A stretch of DNA of 64,000 bases. Origin: Hymenopus coronatus. Lineage: Eukaryota; Arthropoda; Insecta; Mantodea; Hymenopodidae. The stretch is from NCBI GenBank assembly GCA_030762935.1, contig CM060888.1:115579468-115643467 (forward strand). The letters are read 5' to 3'. Of this stretch, positions 23,212-35,649 are shown in pieces (position 1 is the first letter of the stretch; each line of letters starts with the position of its first letter). Made by a program: the position numbers and the translations under genes. Below the pieces are notes generated by a model. That model was given only the letters and a program-made list of their open reading frames with translations. It did not search any database and was not told where the DNA came from.

Positions 23212-24225
23212 TTTTGGTTGTGGATTTGGAAGGCGAGGAGGAAGTTGGGTTGCCGGCTAGCTCTGGAAATGGTTTGATCATCTCAGGATTTGCGGGGAGG
23301 AACCTTAAAGAAACGCCATCACTTATTTGTTTCTCTTCCTGAGTGCCCTTTACTATCCCGCACTTGATACTTCATACGTTCCCCTGGCCGTTCAAGTTCT
23401 AAGAATTTGTTTCAGGGCCGAGCCTCGCTCAAAGCCGTTCAAAATAAAGCGAAGTATTTCACCTTTACCGTCACGCCAATCTCCCTTTTAATTTCCTTCT
23501 CAGGTGTATCAAATTCTTCACATTGCGGACTTCAAACTATCTTTATTCTTCGAGTTATATCGGACGCGGGTTCATCACACGGTGTCTGACGTTCAAGTGA
23601 CGATGTGAACGCCGTATTTTTCAGAACTCTGACGGCAAGACAAGACTCTATTAACCGCCCATTTTCTAGGATGTGCCTAGGCTTTTGCTATTTCGGTTAC
23701 TTTCACCGATTTTACTGGCCGAGAATATGTTGCATGTTTATATTTTGTCGCGTTTTCATTGGGTCTCACCATTTTAGACACCTCGCTATGTTCTTACGGC
23801 TATTAACATAAGTAACATGCCTGATTACATATTCTGTGTTTGCTGTAGCGTGAATTTCGCCTGAGTATTTCCACTTATTGTCTGCAGCTCTGAGCTTCTA
23901 GGCTTTGAAATACCAATCTCCATTGTTCGCTATCGACCTGTCCTGCTCCCTCGCGCTGGAGTCATGAGCTTCCGTACTTTTAACCGATATTATTTCAACT
24001 GTCCGTTTATTTCCCTTTTTACATACCTGGTTTTATTCAAGTAGTTTTGATTATGTTTTATTAGCGATTTCATTCTATTTATTACTTTATTTCCTAAACT
24101 CCCGCTGTTTATTTATGTTATCTTTTCTTTTTATCTATCTCATTTGTTATATTTCTTTTTTTTTTTTTTTCTTTTAATGTTTTCTTTTTAAGTTAGTCTT
24201 ATTTACTTGTCGGGTTTTATCACTT
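23212..24225 (+). repeat. repeat B, copy 1 (about 1 kb, unclassified)
   Basis: Aligns along its whole length, in the same orientation, with 52,029-52,991. Shared blocks include GCCGGCTAGCTCTGG, GATCATCTCAGGATTTGCGG, GGAGGAACCTTAA, ACGCCATCACTTATTTG, CTTCCTGAGTGCCCTTTAC, GGGTTCATCACACGGTGTCT, ATTGTCTGCAGCTCTGAGC and a right end GTCGGGTTTTATCACTT. No long frame and no motif on either strand. Terminal repeats and target duplications were not found, so the element class is open; an LTR, a LINE tail or a MITE are possible. Confidence 0.85.
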
Positions 24226-25410
24226 ACCCCGTAATTGAAGGTTTCCAGTTACTCCATTAGCTCATGCTTTCTTGGCTTATGACATTATAGATGTCCTGCT
24301 TCTTATTATTACTTCTGTCCACTTGTACTCCTTATCGATGGCGCAATGTTCTTAAGGATGGTTTCCTATTTTGCTGGCAGCGACTTATCGTTACGAATTT
24401 CCCAGCATTTTATTCTACTTTTTCCTATTGTCAGTCACCTCATATTCTGGAAACAACTCCACCAATAGATGTTGAATAGAATTATTATCAAGTGTATTCC
24501 TGCCATACTCCTCTCGCTTCGACTTATATTCCTTAATCATCAGTTGATTCATGCAGAGATTGGAGAATTCCACCAATGTTCTTCAGAATGTCCACACAGG
24601 TTTAGAGACATACGTGGATGTTTCTGAACAACTTCATATTTACCAAAGACAGAAGAGATATCAACCAAAGACGTACCTCACAGTGATGATGTATAGTTGA
24701 ATTTGTAAATTATATATGTGAACGTTAACAGTAAAGCAATGTGCAAATAGAGCGTCTTAAATGCTAAAAAGTTAATGATTATGTGGGTCGTCTATTGCCA
24801 GTCATTTTTCCATGGGAAAGTTTAGAGTATGTAGACTAAATTGTTTCTTTTTTAATCATCACACATTTTAAATATTGTCAAATTATTTGTCCATTGGAAA
24901 CGAAAATATGTGAATATTTGTGAGCAAGAATACCAGTTTCATTATTGAAGGAATAAAAGTGTATACAAAACTAAAAATGCTTTCCTCATTTATAGAAAAG
25001 ATTGCGTATTTAATGAGCTAAATAGAAAACCGAAATAGAAAACCAACTGGCTTATCCGGTGCTTAGGAATTTGCATTCACAATTTAATTAATATCGTTTA
25101 CCCTCCCCCATAAGAAAATTGTTGTACAATGATTTATTAAACTTGTTTATTTTTATCCCACTTTCGTAATGCCCTATCATATTCTTAATACAAATATAAT
25201 ATTCGAAGAAATGAGTGGAATATCAACAGATATATATCTTTCACATTGCAGAAAGTTCATATCGTGCCGTCGTTTAGCAAAGTCTACTTCGACAAGCAAA
25301 TCGGCACGACTATTATTAAAGCAAATTAATTCTGTAATTAGTGAAAACCATGGAAGAAATTAAACTTCAAAATAAATGCCGATCACAAAATAAGACAGGA
25401 GTTTGAGGAA
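24226..25410. other. unassigned sequence
   Basis: No repeat family or coding motif recognised between repeat B and the CA array. Confidence 0.4.
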
Positions 25411-25411
25411 T

Positions 25412-25415
<4 letters not shown>

Positions 25416-25465
<50 letters not shown>
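25416..25465. repeat. (CA)n microsatellite
   Basis: About 24 perfect CA units, not flanked by family 1 blocks, so it is independent of that family. Confidence 0.95.
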
Positions 25466-25466
<1 letters not shown>

Positions 25467-26084
25467 AGGGCTACGGATTTTTTCGATCTTTACCGCCAGT
25501 GGGTTTAAAGCATGACGTCGTTTTTAATTCCGCAAGCTCCTGGTCTTAAAGAGGAGGTGCGGAATTGACCCTTGGACTACATGCATTGCGGACTCTGTAA
25601 ACAGGATGATGTAATGTGTGGTACAGAACTGTTTTTTGCCGGGATATTTTGTGTGTTCTTTTCACGCGCGATGGAAGTGACCACCGATCACAGAATTTGC
25701 ATGGTTGAGTGCTACTTCCTAACTAGAAGAATAAATTAGCCTATCAGCATAAATACTGCAATTGCAAATGCATATTTTGGAAAGATGCGATATAAGTATC
25801 GTTTCACTAAGGTGACCTCGAAACTGTTGACATCTACCTCACTTTCACTCATCGTTCGCTAGTCCTTTGCAAGAATGAAATGTAACTATTGGAAAGGTAC
25901 GACACAGGTCCCATTTCATCCTCGAAACTGTTGGTATCCACCCACTGTCTATTCATCTTTCGCTAGTCCTCTGCGTGATAAACTCGCTACCTAGCATTGA
26001 CTGCATACGTGGGCAAACGATTGGCGGCAAAGACCGAATGAATCTGAAGATCCTATATAATAATAACTTTAGTGGTTAAAAAAG
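25466..26084. other. unassigned sequence with a short imperfect duplication
   Basis: Two segments near 25790-25870 and 25890-25980 share CCTCGAAACTGTTG, a CACC(T/C)AC word and TTCGCTAGTCCT, consistent with an old local duplication of roughly 100 bases. Confidence 0.45.
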
Positions 26085-26320
26085 TAATACCAAGTTTGAT
26101 ATTTAACGGTCTTTTCGTTTTTGAGTTATGCTGTCCACAGACACACAGACACACACACACACGCACACGCACACAGGACCTTTTTCCAAAAGTGCTTTTT
26201 TTTGGATTCAGGGGTACCCAAAACATGTACTTCCGATGAAATCTCAATATCGAACTTTTGGGTGCACTACAATACTTGCTCTATACACTATGTACATAAT
26301 ACGTGTAGAGAAAGTAAAAA
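26085..26320 (-). repeat. family 1 repeat, hairpin-end fragment
   Basis: Runs from AATACCAAGTTTGATATTTA through a CA tract with CG variants (26140-26175) to the hairpin and AGAGAAAGTAAAAA. It is joined without a spacer to the next - copy through a shared A-run. Confidence 0.88.
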
Positions 26321-27432
26321 TCTGATGTGCTCCATTCATTCACTTACTTTCTATACATCTCTGCAATACATTATTGTTAGAAAGCTTAGTCTTATATTTA
26401 CATAATGGTAATGGAGGAAAACATTAGCAGAAAGGATCTTATTACTTATTTCCTTGTAGGTAGATGGAAAGTACCATAGGCTAAAGTGGTAGGCATATCT
26501 TTTAGAAGCTGGTTGCTATGTGATTGAAGTTCCTTTGTTTGTATGGACAGGTGTTGACAATTCCCGTAGGAGAAAAGTATAGTATTTTAAAGCTGAAACC
26601 AATAATAAGGAATAACTCAAAAACTGCCAACTCCACGAAAAAAATGTATATAACATAAATTTTTGTTTTAACGATCTCTACATTTCAAATGGAGTAAGTT
26701 TTTCTCTATCTCTTACGGTTTACCAGTTATGCAAAATTCATCCAGAATAAAGATGTCTGCAGAGACTATTCCCACAAGATTTAATATATACATTTTAGTT
26801 GTCTTTAATATACGATATTTTAATCAAAAGCGTTAGAGCAATTTTTGAGAAAATCAAAATTTTCGAAGATTCTTCCATGTAAAGGGCAGTTGTAAAGGGG
26901 TGGGGGATTTTATTGAAAATCTTCGTGTCGCGTGCTTGGAAGATACTGAACTTAAATATTAAGTTTGGTATTTAACGGACGTTTCGTTTTTGAGCTATGC
27001 TGTCCAAAGACACCCACACATACACACAAAAGAATGGCGTTATTTATGAACGCGTCCCATTCAAACTGACAGCTTAATTTTGCTCAGAGGCCTCTCTGTC
27101 AGGTTTGAGGGTTTTTTTCTACGACATGGGACCAACGGCTTTACTTCCCTTGGTAAGGATTTTTACACCCGAAAAAATCCATCGTCCTCCGCAGGGTTTG
27201 AACCCGCGACCTTGGGTATATGAAGTTAGCATGGTAACCATTACACCACGGAGGGCGACACTCATACTCAAAGACACACACACATAAACACATAGATATT
27301 TTTCTAATTTTTTTTTTTTTTTTATTCTGGCGGTCCTAAAATATGTATTTTCGGTGAAATCTCGGTATCGAATTTTTGGGTCCAATACAATATCTTTATA
27401 CACTATGTACATTGTATGTGTACAGAAAATAA
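26318..27432 (-). repeat. family 1 repeat, full length, carrying a SINE-A
   Basis: Left end AAATCTGATGTGCTCC, right end ACTATGTACATTGTATGTG with TACAGAAAATAA. The copy is about 870 bp once the SINE at 27,027-27,268 is removed. The SINE sits inside the CA microsatellite zone. Confidence 0.9.
27027..27268 (-). repeat. SINE-A, full length, inserted in family 1
   Basis: On the - strand it opens with a tRNA-like head: CCTCCGTGGTGTAATGGTTA (box A region) and CGCGGGTTCAAACCCTGCGG (box B inside a T-stem), then the SINE-A body. It is flanked by near-identical CAAAGACAC(A/C)CACACATA on both sides, a probable target-site duplication, though the microsatellite setting makes its length uncertain. Confidence 0.85.
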
Positions 27433-27619
27433 GCCTAATTAACCTGGTAGTGAATTGAATATAACTGCGTCTTAGTTTCTTCTCCCACCTGTCCTCTAAT
27501 TTTCTGTTAAGCACTTGTATGTTAGCATTGATCGTATACCCTGATACAAGCATGTAAGTGCATTTTGCAGAGTGAGGAAAAAGTTTAAAAACAGGAATGA
27601 AGTGGAGCGTATTGCGTAT

Positions 27620-28225
27620 TGACAAGTTCCTGTATGAGAAAAGTTTAAGTATTTTGAAACTGAAACCAATAACAAGGAATATATCAAAAACGGTCAATGC
27701 CACGAAAAAATGCATATAACATAATTTGTGTGCTTTAACGAGATCTACATTTTTTGTTACGTACGTTTTGCCTATCTCTCACGGTTTACCAGTTATGCAA
27801 AATTCCGCAAAATTCATCCAAAATAAACGGGTCTTCAGAAGCTATTCCAAGAAAATTCAAGATATACATTTTATTTGTGATATAAATGGCTTTAATATAA
27901 TTTTAATCAAAATCGTTATAGTAATTTTTGAGAAAATCAAAACTTTCGCAAATTTTTCCATGTAAAGGGTAGTTTGGGGTGGCGGATTTTCTTGAAAATC
28001 TCCGTGTTGCATTCTTAAAGATACCAAACTTAAATACCAAGATAGCTATGCTGTCGACGACACACACACATACACACACATGCCTTTTTTTCTGAAAATA
28101 CTTATTTTGGATTCAGGGGGTCTCAAAACATGTATTTCTGGTGAAATCTTGGTACACAATTTTTGAGTGGAACAGAATGCTTTCTCTATATACTATGTAC
28201 ATAATACGTGGAGAGAAAGTAAAAA
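27620..28225 (-). repeat. family 1 repeat, lacking the CACATCAG end
   Basis: Begins in TGACAAGTTCCTGTATGAG and runs to ACTATGTACATAATACGTGG and AGAGAAAGTAAAAA. About 190 bases separate it from the preceding copy. Confidence 0.88.
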
Positions 28226-28894
28226 GATCCAGACATATTTGCCTTTCCTTCGTAGGAGATGCATTATTCAGCAACAGGTAACCACAAGATGTGCTTTATA
28301 GACACAGCAATTACATAATGACTGCCTAGAGAGGCGGCCATTGCTTTCTTACCTGTCCAATCCTCACACTTTTGTAATCTTGCCGAGAAACTCTTTTGGA
28401 AGGTACGTCACGTTCTTGTTCACAATAATCCCCTTGCGCCTGCACGGCAGGACTCTGCAAACCTCCACACATTGCTTGCATACAAAATATTTCGCCCGTG
28501 ACTGACCCTCTGGGGTTAAGTGCTACATAAATTACTTTGGCGATGAGGATTCCGGCTTCAGTATGTACAGAAGGAATTACTTGAGCCCAGTTCTCACTTA
28601 CGCCTCTTTGTTTTCACTCATTCTAGCGACATCTATAAACTCAAAATAATTATCCTTATTTACAATGATCTATTGCGGGTAATATTTTTCTTTTACTGCT
28701 AACGAACCTTTCGAGTTTTTGTCTCTTCTTCTTGTAGAGCACCTGCTGAGTTGCTGGTGCTTGTTATTGCTGTTAACAAATTTGTGTGGTCGCCTGATAG
28801 TAAGCATGGTTGTTGGATGTCAGATTCGAACCTCATGTTTCTTCATGCTTTCTCGTTCTTCCTTCATTGTATACTTCTTTTCTCTGTGTATATA
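28226..28894. other. unassigned sequence
   Basis: More balanced composition than the flanking repeats. No motif-bearing frame seen. Confidence 0.4.
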
Positions 28895-29737
28895 ATTACT
28901 TCCTCTACATGTACTATGTTCATAGTGTATAGAGAAGGTACTGTATTCCACCCAAAAATTCGATACCGAGATTTCACCGGAAATACACGTTTTAGGACTC
29001 CCAAATGCAAAACAAAAACATTTTCAGAAAAAGGGCCATGTGTGTGTAACTGTGGACAGCATAACTCCAAAACGAAAAGACCGTAAAATGCCAAACTTGG
29101 TATTTCAGTTTGGTTTCTTCCAAGGATGCCACAAGAAGATTTTCAAGAAAATCCCCCTCCCCAAACTACCCTTTAGATAGAAACATTTTCGAAAGTTTTG
29201 ATTTTTTAAAAATTGGCTCTAACGATTTAGATTAAAATAACACATATTACAGCCATTCCATGACAAACATAATGTATAACTTGAATTTTCGGAGAATAGC
29301 TTCTGAAGACGTATTTATTCTGGATTAATTTTGCTGAATTTTGCATTACTAGTAAACCGTAAGAGATAGCCAAAAACTTAGTAAACAAAAAATATAGATC
29401 TCGTTAAAATACACAATTTATGTTTTCGAGATATACTTTGTTATTAGTTTCAATTGTAAAGTACTTATACTTTTCAGTACTTCTTTTGTGCTATTCCTGG
29501 CCAAGCAAAAAAGCCATTTGTAATGACAAGCGCATTAACGACAGCTTTTAAAACATTTGACTATCACTTTAGCATAGCGCATTCCTTTAGCTGCCTTCAA
29601 CTTATGAGGAAATAATTAATAAGAACATTCTGCTATTGCTTAATTCGATTAGCATTGTGTAGAAAGAATAATAATCTTTTGTACGCAGTTCGTTTTAGAG
29701 CAGTGAAAGTCATTTGAATGTAACGAATGAGATTTTT
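28895..29737 (+). repeat. family 1 repeat, full length, subfamily B
   Basis: Clean hairpin start (TACTTCCTCTACATGTACT, ATAGTGTATAGAGAAGG). The interior reads TATTCCTGGCCAAGCAAAAA and CGACAGCTTTTAAAACATTT rather than the subfamily A sequence. Ends AGTGAAAGTCATTTG and a T-run. Confidence 0.9.
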
Positions 29738-30042
29738 ATTTTAAAAATATAACAGTATTTTTTATTTGTTCGTTTCTTTGTACCACTTCACCTGCTGTTA
29801 TTTCTGTTTTATTTTTTAAAAGCAAAACAGTGATTGTAGAATACGTTTTTATTTAGGTATTTACTCCACTTATCTACCGCTGGTGGAGGACCTCAAATTT
29901 TTTAAATTAGGGATCCACTAAAATGAAATCTGTGTAGTATAAAAAAACACTAAAGTGTTATTAAGCAAACCAATGTTTTTAAATGCTCTTAAAATCGAGT
30001 TTTGGGTAAATTTGAATGTTTTGGGAGGGTAGGCTGTTGTTC
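29738..30042. other. unassigned AT-rich sequence
   Basis: No recognised element between two family 1 copies. Confidence 0.4.
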
Positions 30043-30819
30043 CTTTTACTTTCTCTACACATACTATATAAAATGTATAGGGAAGGTATTGCATTCCATC
30101 CAAAATTTCAATACCGAGATTTCACCGGAAATAGACGCTTTAGGGCCCCCTATATAAAAAAAAAATATTTTCAGAAAATTATCCGTATGTGTAAGTGTCA
30201 TTTCCGTGAGTCCGCAGGTCTGTAAACACAACTCAAAAACGAAAAATTAATAAAATACCAAACTTGGTATTTAAGTTTATTATCTTTCAGGGATGAGAGA
30301 CGAAGATTTTGAGAAAAATTCCCCATCCCCAACTACCCTTTACGTAAACATTTACGAAAATTTTGATATTCTCAAAAATAGCTCTAACGATTTTGATTAA
30401 AATATCGCATATTAAAGATATTTATTTATATGGCAAATAAAATGTATATGTTGACTTTTCTAGGAATAGCCTCTAAAGACCTATTTGTTCTGAATGCATT
30501 TTGCTGAATTTTGCATACCTGGTAAACCGCAAGAGCAGACAAAACCTTACTACACAAAAATGTACCTCACGTTATAACACAATTTAGTTCATATACATTT
30601 CTTTTTCGGTGGAATTGACCATTTCTGAGATATTCCTCGTTGTTTTTTTCAGATTCAAAATGCTTAAAATTTTCTCCTGGCGCTGCATAGAAACGTATTT
30701 CAACCACATGGCAGCCAAATTTTAAAGGATTGGACTATCATTTTAGTCTAACGCATTCCCTTATTTTTTCTTCTTACTTACAAGAAATTAAGACAATTTC
30801 TCGTAATGTTTATCTAGAT

Positions 30820-33278
30820 CAGTGTTTTCCAACCTTTTGAAGTTCACGGCACCCTTGGGAATAACATTAAACACCAGGGGCACCCTTCTTTGAATTGAAA
30901 GAAAATTAAGCTTAATATGTTAATTTATTGAAATATTATATAATAATAACGTACACCATAACATAATGCAGTAAACTTTACTACAATCACTGAGTAAAAA
31001 TACAGCAATAAATTTTGTTCGATTAATGATTAATGTGAAACTTGTGATTGATGCTTATAGCACAGATATGTGATGTCGGGTCTTACAGTTGACAGTGAAA
31101 CACGCAAATCATCCGCAAGGTTATTCAGTCTATGTCTTGCTTTGCATTTTATTGTCACCATAGCAGAGAAGGCTTGCTCGCATAGATAGGATGTTGAAAA
31201 CGGCAAAAGTGCGTTAATTGCTTTCTTCATTAGGTTAGGGTACTCCTCTCTCCGTTGAAGCCAAAAACTAGCCACCGACGCCGCACTCTTGGTGAACTTA
31301 CCTTTGAGTGTGGAATCAGCGCAAAGATCAATAAATTCATCTCGTTCGCAAGCAGTGAAATCTATTTCCTCTGCACTATCTACGAAATCAAATGGTCAGA
31401 CAACCCAGTCGAAATTCGTAGTGGAAATAGTTGGAAAGTACGCATCTATTGCATCTTGCAATCTTGATAAGTGATCACAAATGCGGTCTTTCAGTTTACC
31501 CAGATCTTTATCTCCTGCCACATTAAGAAGAGACAGAAAGTTCGACAAATCTCCTTTTTGAACTGCAGACTTCCAAGAACTAAGTTTTCTTTTAAAACCT
31601 TTCATTTTATTGGTTGAGGAGATTATTGTTTCATATCGACCCTGCTTCGAAACATTCAGTTCATTCAGCTTATGAAAAATATCTGCCAGATACGACAGTT
31701 CAAAACACCAAGAATCACTTAGTAAGAGCTCATGAAATGTGTCTTGATTTTCATCCTTAAAACAAGTTTTTGGCTGTTCTTTAAGTTCGAGAAACCGGTT
31801 CAATACACGACCCCGCGAAAACCACCTTACTTCTGTGTGAAGTAACAAAGAGGTATGAGCTGCATCCGTTGCGCGACATAACTGTTCAAAAATTCTGCAC
31901 TTTAAAGGTCGAGACTTCATATAGTTCACCATTTTCACAACTTGGTTAAACACTTTAGCAAAATCTTCATTACACGCTTTCACGACTAATGCCTCTCTAT
32001 GCAGAAAACAGTGAGTTATAATAATGGATGGATTTTCATTGAGAGCTCTGGCAGTAAAACCTTTAATTTTCCCAGACATAGATGGTGCACCATCTGTACA
32101 TATACCACAACAGTCTTTCCATGAAAGATCATGGTCATTGAGATAGAAATTAATAGAAACGAAAGCGGTATACAGAACAGAAACTGTTCACTAATATATT
32201 TTTCATCAATATATCTGATAAAACCAAGGAGTTGCGGTTTGTCCCCAATATCGAGACTCTCATCTACTTGCAAAGCAAACGTTCTATAATTTTTATTTTC
32301 TCCATGACTTGTTTGTTGATATTGCACAACATTTCAGATATCCTGCGGCTGATTGTGTTGTTGGACAGAGGAACTTTCGAAATTTGATTATCTGCTCCTT
32401 CGCCAAGTATTGTTGAAACTATAACTTGACATGCAGGGCCAATGATTTCCTCTCCAAGAGTATGAAGTTTCTTTTTTTTAGCTATCAGTTCTGCTACTTT
32501 AAATGAGGCTTCAAGAGCAGTATCATCTATGGTCATTCTCTTTACCATTCGCACAGCTGTTTTCTTCTCCCCTTCTAATATATGTGAAAACTACATTACA
32601 CTTTTCTGTGACACACTAGGATGCTTTGTTATAAGATGCCGCTTCAGTTTGCTAGGTACCATGGCCTCGTTGCTAAGTGTTTCGCCACAAACTAAACACA
32701 CAGGGATAGGGTTTTCCTCGTTGTTATTCCACTTAAATCCATACGCTAAGTAACTGTCCTGGTATGTTCTTTTCTTTCGTTTGTCTTCTTTATGTGGTGA
32801 ATTCGACGGTCCGGGAGAAACTGTAAAATTTGGCTTCTTAAAGCAAGCAGTAGGAGCCGACTGTTCACTTTCACTGTCCTGGCGTTTACGTTTAACAATG
32901 AACTTATCCATAGCTAAACACTGAATCAACGCGAGGAAGACAACTGAAAGCGCCAAGCGGCGTACACTTTTATATATTCATCTGTCGAAGTCTCGGGAAT
33001 GTTCGTGAGGAAGCGAGTAGTCTCAGGAATGTTCGGCAGGGTATAGCTGTAATGCCATCTGTGGGATACTAGTATAACTGAATTATTGAAATGAATCGAC
33101 CACTATCACCATCTGCCGTGCATGAGAGTAATTGCTTTTACTTATTTTATTTCAAAACCTTACAAGACTTAGACTTCAGTAGAAGGTACTTTTTTTTGTT
33201 TATCTCAATATCTCGCGACACCCCTTAGCTAATCACACGGCACCCTAGGTGCCGGGGCACACCGGTTGGGAACCGTTA
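30820..33278 (-). mobile_element. hAT-superfamily DNA transposon, ZBED5/Buster-like, complete but broken
   Basis: A 2,459-bp element with hAT-type inverted ends. The left end is CAGTGTTTTCCAACC and the right end, read inverted, is TAACGGTTCCCAACC; both are versions of CAGTGGTTCCCAACC. Just inside, both ends carry related GGCACCC words (CACGGCACCC left, CACGGCACCCTAGG right). It is flanked by the exact 8-bp duplication ATCTAGAT (30,812-30,819 and 33,279-33,286), the size typical of hAT insertions. The transposase remnant lies on the - strand. Confidence 0.95.
31030..32911 (-). pseudogene. ZBED5-like hAT transposase pseudogene
   Basis: hAT transposases cut the element out and insert it elsewhere. 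From the likely start MDKF (32,909-32,911) residues 50-97 form a BED zinc finger, with C72, C75, H92 and H97 (CLVCGETL ... RHLITKH). Then come SNNTISRRI, LQVDESLD (first acidic residue), CTDGAPSMSGK (second), HCFLHREAL, LHTEVRWFSRG, YLADIFHKLNELN and the C-terminal dimerisation block YLCEQAFSAM with the third acidic residue. About 627 codons, the usual size. Damage: in-frame TAG after SVSQKSVM, frameshifts near 32,290 and between about 32,120 and 32,160, and an in-frame TGA after FDWVV. Assignment to the ZBED5/SCAND3-like group is from motif resemblance. No evidence of host domestication. Confidence 0.95.
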
Positions 33279-33329
33279 ATCTAGATTATCATAAAATAGA
33301 CAGATGAATATGTTTTTTAACAATAATTT

Positions 33330-33921
33330 AAAAGGAATATCTAAAAAACAATCAACTCCACAAAAAATCTATATAACATAAATTGTGCTCTACATTTTTG
33401 TGTGGTAAGTTTTTGTATATCGCTTACGGTTTACCAGTTACACTAAGTTCCGTAAAATTCATCCAGAATAAAGTATTCTTCAGAGGCTATTCCCAGAAAA
33501 TTCAAGATATACATATTATTTGTCAAGTATATATCTTTAATATATGATATTTATACAAAATCGTTAGAGCCATTTTTTAGAAAATCAAAATTTTCGAAAA
33601 TTTTTCCATATGAAGGGTAGTTAGGGGTGGTGGGATTTTCTTGAAAATCTTCATGTCGCATCCTTGTAAGATACTGAACTTAAATACCAAATTTGGTATT
33701 TAACTGTTTTTGCGTTTTTGAGTTATACTGCCCACTGACACACAGACACACATACAGACAGACAGATATGTACACACACGGACATTTTTCTAAAAATGTT
33801 TTTTTTTATTCAGGTGGCCTCAAAACATGTATTTCCGGTGAAATCTGGGTATCGAATTTTTGGGTACAATTCAATACCTTCTATATATACTATGTACATA
33901 GTACGTATAGAGAAAGTAAAA
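33330..33921 (-). repeat. family 1 repeat, truncated, abutting an inverted copy
   Basis: Starts abruptly at AAAGGAATATCTAAAAAACA in mid-element and runs to ACTATGTACATAGTACGTA and AGAGAAAGTAAAAA. The junction with the + copy at 33,329/33,330 is a tail-to-tail fusion of interiors, not a join of ends. Confidence 0.9.
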
Positions 33922-34437
33922 ATTCCAACCATTAATAAAGGGTGTCTCTGGTTTGTTTTATAAAAATTGTTTGGAACAGTTGTGGTTTTAAAGAGATCAG
34001 CATTTTATGTAGTATATTTTATGCTTAAAGTTTATTAATAATTAAGTTTCATAGAACTGTTCTTCGTGAAGGAAGTAATCATATTTAAGTTGGAGTAAAA
34101 TTAAATAAAATAAAAGTTTTGGGACTATTTTAATAATTAAGGGTTAAAATTATTCAAAATTAGCATAGTTTAAGGTTTATTATGCCACATTCTGGTTTTT
34201 AAAGTGTTGTAAATCAAGAATTAATTTGGGAGTTCGTGCAGGTGTAGTATCTGTTGCTTAGTAAACCAATGTAGTAACTCCTGAATTTCAATATTGTATC
34301 ATACAACTCCTTAGACCCTGAACATAAATCTCTATTTTATAAAAACAATTAGACTAAAATGTTGCATCTGAAGCCAGGTGCGAGTTACTAAACTTTATAT
34401 AAAATTCCTTCGGAATAGGGGACTTCACAGTGTATCT
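33922..34437. other. unassigned AT-rich sequence
   Basis: No recognised element. Confidence 0.4.
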
Positions 34438-34808
34438 CAGGAAATTGAAGATGCAGCTTTTATTTTTCATATAAATGTCCTTAATGTGATATTTACATCA
34501 TGTATTTTAATAAAAATCTTTAGTAATTTTCGGTAAATAAAATTTTTGATCAATATTCCAAGTAAACAGCAGTTTACATGGTGTAAGAGGTTATTATTGA
34601 AAATCTTGTGTCGCAGTTTGGAAGATACTGTTAAATATCTCGTTAAATATTTCATTTTTGAGTTATGCCGTTCACACACACTGAAGGACATTTTACTAAA
34701 AATGCCTTTTTTGGGTTCAGTGTGCCTCCAAACATCTATTTCGGTGAAATATCGATATGAAATTTTTGGAAGAGGAATGCTCTACCTACATGTACGTGAT
34801 AAAAAGTG
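34438..34808 (-). repeat. family 1 repeat, degenerate fragment
   Basis: Retains AGGAAATTGAAGATGCAG, TTTGAGTTATGCCGTTCAC, AATGCCTTTTTTGGGTTCAG, TTTCGGTGAAATATCGATA and a decayed CTACATGTACGTGATAAAAAG end. The microsatellite has shrunk to four CA units. Confidence 0.75.
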
Positions 34809-35649
34809 AAAACGACTATATTTTGTATGATGACGTTTGCAAGCAGTTGGAGTGAATTATGGAGTTAATTTATTTTGTATTTATGAATGGGGTGTAATCG
34901 CTGTTTTTAAGTACCCAAATTTTAGTTAAAGTACAGAAGCCAGTAAAATTGGGGTACTTTTGTTATTAAAACGATAAAAACTAGGTTAAACTTCCACTTT
35001 TTGACATGATAAGTCATTTTACTGCAGATTCTTTGACAGGCATACGTCAGTGTGTGCCAGATAGATAGTTTTTATGTATTTTCTTCTTGAGTAATGGCAC
35101 AATTATCTACTTACGTCATCTAATTTATTGCTAAGTGAAAGGTCTTTCTTTAGAGACAGCTGTCTTGTCATTTCTGTATCCCTATGTGATTTAAATTTAA
35201 GGTTTTGCCTTTCAGAACTGTAGTTGTGCTACGCAATCCATTTCTTCAATCAGTATTTAACCTAAAAAAAGCACTGATAAGATTGCTGTAAGAACTCAGT
35301 TCCTTCTATGTGCCAAACACATCTTACTTAATCATATCCTAGCGTCCTTCGTTTTATTTTCCATTATGTTAATGAAAATTTTTAAGTTCCGTTTTAAGTT
35401 TCAGAGAATATGTTTTATCAAATGGACACCGTATTGGTAATTTTTAAAGTGAATACTATTTGATGCTCAGATTTTATATGTAAATTTAATAAATAGTAGC
35501 TGAATAATAAAACTTGGGCATTACATTGGATTATGTTCAGGTATATATAAATAAAATTCACGTATGCAGAAGATAAGTTGAATGAATGTTTTGCCACCCC
35601 TTTATTGCCTTTGGAATGATGGAAATATGAACCATGAAGGTCAAAAGAA
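34809..35649. other. unassigned AT-rich sequence
   Basis: No recognised element. The right part may hold unrecognisable upstream LINE 2 sequence. Confidence 0.35.

Larger units (their letters stand above)
30043..33329 (+). repeat. family 1 repeat split by a hAT transposon
   Basis: Left part 30,043-30,819 runs from TTTTACTTTCTCTACAC to AAGACAATTTCTCGTAATG. The right part after the transposon continues with TGTTTTTTAACAATAATTT, the expected next block. The final GTAGAGAAAGTC end is missing because an inverted copy begins at 33,330. Confidence 0.88.

Noticed and set aside
27119..27715. 198-codon - frame
   Set aside because: It crosses a SINE-A, a family 1 end and a second family 1 copy. No continuous homology to a protein.
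31030..32956. Domesticated ZBED5-type host gene
   Set aside because: Two in-frame stops, two frameshifts, intact transposon ends and an 8-bp target duplication show a dead transposon rather than a host gene.
33700..33921. Family 1 as an LTR
   Set aside because: No paired direct copies around a retroelement interior, no TG...CA ends, and copies occur singly in both orientations.
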